This document shows, one piece after another, positions 39,610-42,020 of a stretch of DNA of 42,020 bases. Every line of letters starts with the position of its first letter. Position 1 is the first letter of the stretch. The notes beneath the pieces are model-generated. The model did no database searches. It worked only from the letters and a program-made list of their open reading frames with translations, and was not told where the DNA came from. Source of the DNA: a virus; the IMG/VR virus record IMGVR_UViG_3300010403_000014, positions 1-42,020 of that record; one strand, 5' to 3'. The position numbers and the translations under genes are program-made.

Positions 39610-39884
39610 TGAATCTTAAAGTAAAATTAGTAGCTAAATGTCCTAAGAATAGACGCGGTGAGTTTATAATTAAATCAAAAAATGAATCGGAAATTCGTAT
39701 ATCTAGAAAATTAAATATAAATGTTGCTGAGTTTGCTGAAACTTTATTGCATGAGCTACTACATTTTTGGTGTGCAATATTACAAACACACGGATTAGCC
39801 GAACCAAAACGAAAAGAGCATCAGTTTATTTATAGAGCAGTTCAAAAAGTAATAAATATATATAATTTAATTTTTAGGAAATAA
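39609..39884 (+). CDS. Mini SprT-like zinc metallopeptidase candidate (91 aa)
   Basis: Residues 45-54 contain HELLHFW, an HExxH zinc motif (H48, E49, H52) with the hydrophobic pattern of SprT-like or related gluzincin proteins. A later His (EHQFIYRAV) may be the third ligand. The protein is much shorter than SprT. It could be a small protease or a zinc-only scaffold. ATG 39609 overlaps the previous stop behind GAGGAG. Confidence 0.55.
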   Translation: MNLKVKLVAKCPKNRRGEFIIKSKNESEIRISRKLNINVAEFAETLLHELLHFWCAILQTHGLAEPKRKEHQFIYRAVQKVINIYNLIFRK

Positions 39885-39885
39885 T

Positions 39886-40071
39886 ATGGTCAATATAACT
39901 TTTAATCTAACTTATAAATATCAAACAATAAGTATCGATATAGATGATTTAACTTTGAATAAATTGGAGTTAATATATAAAGCGATAAGAGAACTTCAAA
40001 AGGAGGCTGTTAAATATGAATCTAATATTAACCATCGTTCTTATTGGAACAATGAACATCACAGCTTATAG
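39886..40071 (+). CDS. Hypothetical protein (61 aa)
   Basis: The N-terminal part forms two beta strands (ITFNLTYKYQTISIDIDDLT), then a helix. The last 18 codons overlap the gene at 40016. No domain is recognised. Confidence 0.45.
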   Translation: MVNITFNLTYKYQTISIDIDDLTLNKLELIYKAIRELQKEAVKYESNINHRSYWNNEHHSL

Positions 40072-40414
40072 GTCTGTTCCAAATCAAACTGACGATAGTC
40101 CTTTTACTACTTCAATTGGTGAAAGAGTACATCCACACGGAATCGCGGTTAGTCGTAACCTTCTTAAAAGATGGGGCGGTCCTTTAAATTATGGAGATTT
40201 TGTTTATATTCAAGGAATAGGATTTAAAGTTATCAATGATACAATGCATGAAAGATACCGCGATCATATAGATGTTTGGGTTCGAAATTATGAAGAAGAA
40301 AAAGAATTTGATAAACAATTTAGAAATAAGAAAGTTGTAATGTGGCTTTTAATGCCTAAAATAGAGGTAAATTTAAATGGCAAAAGAACGAAAAGATATA
40401 CATCAAGAGATTAA
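40016..40414 (+). CDS. Secreted 3D-domain protein (double-psi beta-barrel)
   Basis: AAAGGAGG lies 8 nt before the ATG. The N-terminus (LILTIVLIGTMNITAYRS) is a signal peptide or anchor. The body carries the 3D-domain pattern: ITAYRS...DDSP, HGIAVSRNLL, LNYGDFVYI, VINDTMHERYRDHIDVW with the conserved Asp residues (D75, D86). 3D domains occur in peptidoglycan-processing lytic transglycosylase-type enzymes. It may act on the wall during infection or lysis. The overlap with the previous gene is 56 nt. Confidence 0.7.
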   Translation: MNLILTIVLIGTMNITAYRSVPNQTDDSPFTTSIGERVHPHGIAVSRNLLKRWGGPLNYGDFVYIQGIGFKVINDTMHERYRDHIDVWVRNYEEEKEFDKQFRNKKVVMWLLMPKIEVNLNGKRTKRYTSRD

Positions 40415-40754
40415 AGAAAAGTTTGGAAAAAATAAACTTGATGATGAAGTATTTAGTCATCAAAAATATGCTAACTGGGTAGACATAAATGGAAATGCAT
40501 TTGAGATAGAAAGAGTAGCAGAACAACCAGAAAATATCTATAAAGAAGAAAATAAACATAAAATAGAAGTTATTAAAAATAATTTATATAAACTTTCTAA
40601 TAAAGAAAGAATTATTTTACAACTAATATATCAAGGATTAAGTTTTATGGCTATCTCTGAAAAACTTGGAATTAAAAAAGGATCTGTGCAGATATACTTA
40701 CAAAGAATTAAGAAAAAAATGTTAAAAGCATGGAATGAAGAAAATGATAACTAG
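40377..40754 (+). CDS. Sigma-70 region 4-like transcription factor (125 aa)
   Basis: Residues 72-116 (LSNKERIILQLIYQGLSFMA, then ISEKLGIKKGSVQIYLQRIK) match the region 4.2 helix-turn-helix of sigma factors. Regions 2 and 3 are absent, so this is a stand-alone -35-box or anti-sigma-type factor. It could redirect host RNA polymerase to the leftward late operon. It overlaps the neighbours at both ends. The role is inference. Confidence 0.65.
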   Translation: MAKERKDIHQEIKEKFGKNKLDDEVFSHQKYANWVDINGNAFEIERVAEQPENIYKEENKHKIEVIKNNLYKLSNKERIILQLIYQGLSFMAISEKLGIKKGSVQIYLQRIKKKMLKAWNEENDN

Positions 40755-41085
40755 AGATGAAATATCATATTATTTATATAGAATTATTCCAAACGGAAGA
40801 AAAAATCAAATAAAAAATAAGTATCAATTACCTTTTGAACAGTTAATAGATTATGTTTTTAAACAGCAAGGTAAGTGTGCTATATGTGAAGTGCAGCTAA
40901 ATTTTGAAAGTAGAAAATGGCATGTTGATCATGACCACACAACAGGAAAAGCCAGAGGTGTTTTGTGTCATCATTGTAACACTAATTTAGTGCCTGTTTT
41001 TGATACTTATTTTCAGTACGTTCCAAAAATATTAAAGTATCTTGGAAAGTCGTTGTCTTACGATATAGTTAAGAAGAAGGTATAA
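40735..41085 (+). CDS. Recombination endonuclease VII
   Basis: The zinc-bound core is clear: CAIC near 48-51, HVDHDHTTGKARGVLCHHCN near 63-82. This is the T4 gp49-like family that resolves Holliday junctions and branched DNA. It starts at ATG 40735 (a second in-frame ATG is at 40744), inside the sigma-like gene. Branched DNA debranching before packaging is the likely task. Confidence 0.88.
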   Translation: MKKMITRDEISYYLYRIIPNGRKNQIKNKYQLPFEQLIDYVFKQQGKCAICEVQLNFESRKWHVDHDHTTGKARGVLCHHCNTNLVPVFDTYFQYVPKILKYLGKSLSYDIVKKKV

Positions 41086-41101
41086 GTAGGAGGACTTAAT
41101 T

Positions 41102-41527
41102 ATGATTCCACTAGTCACAACATTATTACCAATACTCGGAAATGTTCTTGATAAAATTATTCCAAATACCGCAGAACGAGAGAGAGCTAAAGCGGAGTTA
41201 GCTTTAAAGTTAGCGGAGAATGAAACAGAATTACTTAAACTTTTTACACAGATTGATCAGAGTCAAATTGAAGTAAACAAAGAAGAAGCGAAGTCATCTA
41301 GCTTGTTTGTGTCAGGTTGGCGACCTTTTATAGGTTGGACTTGCGGAGCTGGTGTGTCATGGGCTTTTGTTCTTAAGCCAATTGCAGATTGGGGTATCGC
41401 GGCGTCAGGTCATGTAGTGACTACCCCTATATTACAGACAGGGGAACTCATGAGCTTACTTTTGGGTTTACTTGGTATGGGTGCGTTAAGATCATTTGAG
41501 AAAGTTAAAGGTGTAGCAAATAAATAA
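41102..41527 (+). CDS. Holin, 3TM gene-transfer-release type
   Basis: The 141-residue product begins with a helix (TLLPILGNVLDKIIPNTAER) and then a coiled-coil region (AELALKLAENETELLKLFTQ). IEVNKEEAKSSSLFVSGWRPF follows, then hydrophobic helices and LLLGLLGMGALRSFEKVKG. This is the holin_3TMs pattern common in phages of Gram-negative bacteria. AGGAGG precedes the ATG. It probably works with the M15 endolysin at 10619, which is 10.8 kb downstream across the junction in the same arm. Confidence 0.85.
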   Translation: MIPLVTTLLPILGNVLDKIIPNTAERERAKAELALKLAENETELLKLFTQIDQSQIEVNKEEAKSSSLFVSGWRPFIGWTCGAGVSWAFVLKPIADWGIAASGHVVTTPILQTGELMSLLLGLLGMGALRSFEKVKGVANK

Positions 41528-41541
41528 AGGAGAATTAATTA

Positions 41542-41826
41542 ATGCCATATATTAAACAAGAAGATAGGCCAGAATTAGATACAGAAATTGATGCTTTAGC
41601 AGGTAAAATAACAGCCGTATCCAAGAAGTATGGATATGATGGAGCATTTGCGGGGTTATTAAATTACTCAGTTACTAGATTAGCTCTAAAAATTAATCCA
41701 GCACGACGCTACTGGACAATTGCGTTACTTACAGGCGTATTTAAAAATATTGCAGATGAGTTTTATCGTAAGTACGGAGTTCCATACGAAGAAGAACAGA
41801 TAAAAAATAACGGAGATGTTTACTAA
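41542..41826 (+). CDS. PYI...NGDV family hypothetical protein (94 aa)
   Basis: It begins MPYIKQEDRPELDTEIDAL and ends with YEEEQIKNNGDVY, matching a recurring phage family. The gene at 3930 is a divergent paralogue. AAAGGAG precedes the start. It lies directly before the gene that spans the junction and is probably co-transcribed with the replication block. Function unknown. Confidence 0.65.
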   Translation: MPYIKQEDRPELDTEIDALAGKITAVSKKYGYDGAFAGLLNYSVTRLALKINPARRYWTIALLTGVFKNIADEFYRKYGVPYEEEQIKNNGDVY

Positions 41827-41842
41827 AAAGGAGATATTTAAA

Positions 41843-42020
41843 ATGGCGAAAACAGTTGAATTAGAAAAGGAAACGTTGTCGATTGCACAAGTTGGAGAGT
41901 TTGGTATTAGAGTTGGTGATGAATGGTATGGAGTAAATGAACCTCTTGAACCTTCTGATTTTGTTGGTGGTAAAACTTACGATGTGCTTGTTAAACGTGG
42001 TAAGCCGAGTGAGAAGTATC
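41843..42020 (+). CDS. Hypothetical replication-associated protein, N-terminal part (3' cut by window)
   Basis: AAAGGAG precedes ATG 41843. The product begins MAKTVELEKETLSIAQVGEF and continues in frame, through the terminal repeat, into the partial gene at 1-380. Closing the circle gives 144 residues. See that entry for the domain description. Confidence 0.85.
   Translation, partial: MAKTVELEKETLSIAQVGEFGIRVGDEWYGVNEPLEPSDFVGGKTYDVLVKRGKPSEKY
41898..42020. repeat. Terminal direct repeat, right copy
   Basis: It is identical to bases 1-123. It shows that the sequence closes on itself, and that the gene spanning it is intact after closure. Confidence 0.95.

Overview
The window is an essentially complete tailed-phage genome, apparently a podovirus-like member of Caudoviricetes with an N4-gp56-type capsid. 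The first 123 bases recur exactly as the last 123 (1-123 = 41898-42020). The repeat lies inside one open gene, so the molecule is best read as a circle, or a circularly permuted genome, of about 41,897 bp cut at an arbitrary point. It is AT-rich and densely packed, with stop/start overlaps (TAATG, ATGA), strong AGGAGG-type ribosome binding sites and consensus sigma-70 promoters (TTGACA-N16/17-TATxCT). I see no tRNA, integrase, repressor, CRISPR array or insertion sequence, so a lytic lifestyle is likely. A Gram-negative host is suggested, not proven, by the 3TM-type holin, the M15 endolysin and the lipoproteins.

Transcription is organised as two arms that diverge from a noncoding region at about 35.6-35.9 kb and converge at 13,736-13,739, where the stop codons overlap.

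The rightward arm (35.9 kb, through the junction, to 13.7 kb) starts with many very small genes. It then holds a secreted collagen-like protein, a small structured RNA candidate, a mini SprT-like metalloprotein, a secreted 3D-domain protein, a sigma region-4-like protein, endonuclease VII and a 3TM holin. Across the junction is the replication block: RecB-like PD-(D/E)XK nuclease, prim-pol/RecA-like helicase, deoxyribosyltransferase-like protein, dNTP-hydrolase-like protein, PolA-family DNA polymerase with 3'-5' exonuclease, HNH nuclease and DnaQ-like exonuclease. Next come an HtrA/DegP-like serine protease with a lipoprotein signal, an M15 endolysin and a run of small membrane, zinc-binding and lipoprotein genes.

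The leftward arm (35.6 to 13.7 kb) is the packaging and virion block: small terminase, a cluster of tiny overlapping genes, large terminase, portal, scaffold, major capsid protein, several fibre or decoration proteins, a head-tail adaptor, a giant 1288-residue tail protein, three probable internal or ejection proteins and an XhlA-like holin candidate.

The observations most worth a second look are the HtrA-like lipoprotein protease, the secreted collagen-like protein next to a 58-nt RNA fold, the long GC-rich hairpin just after the capsid gene, the conflicting reading frames upstream of the large terminase, the pair of divergent paralogues of a 'PYI...NGDV' family, and the region-4-only sigma-like protein in a genome whose late operon has no evident sigma-70 promoter.
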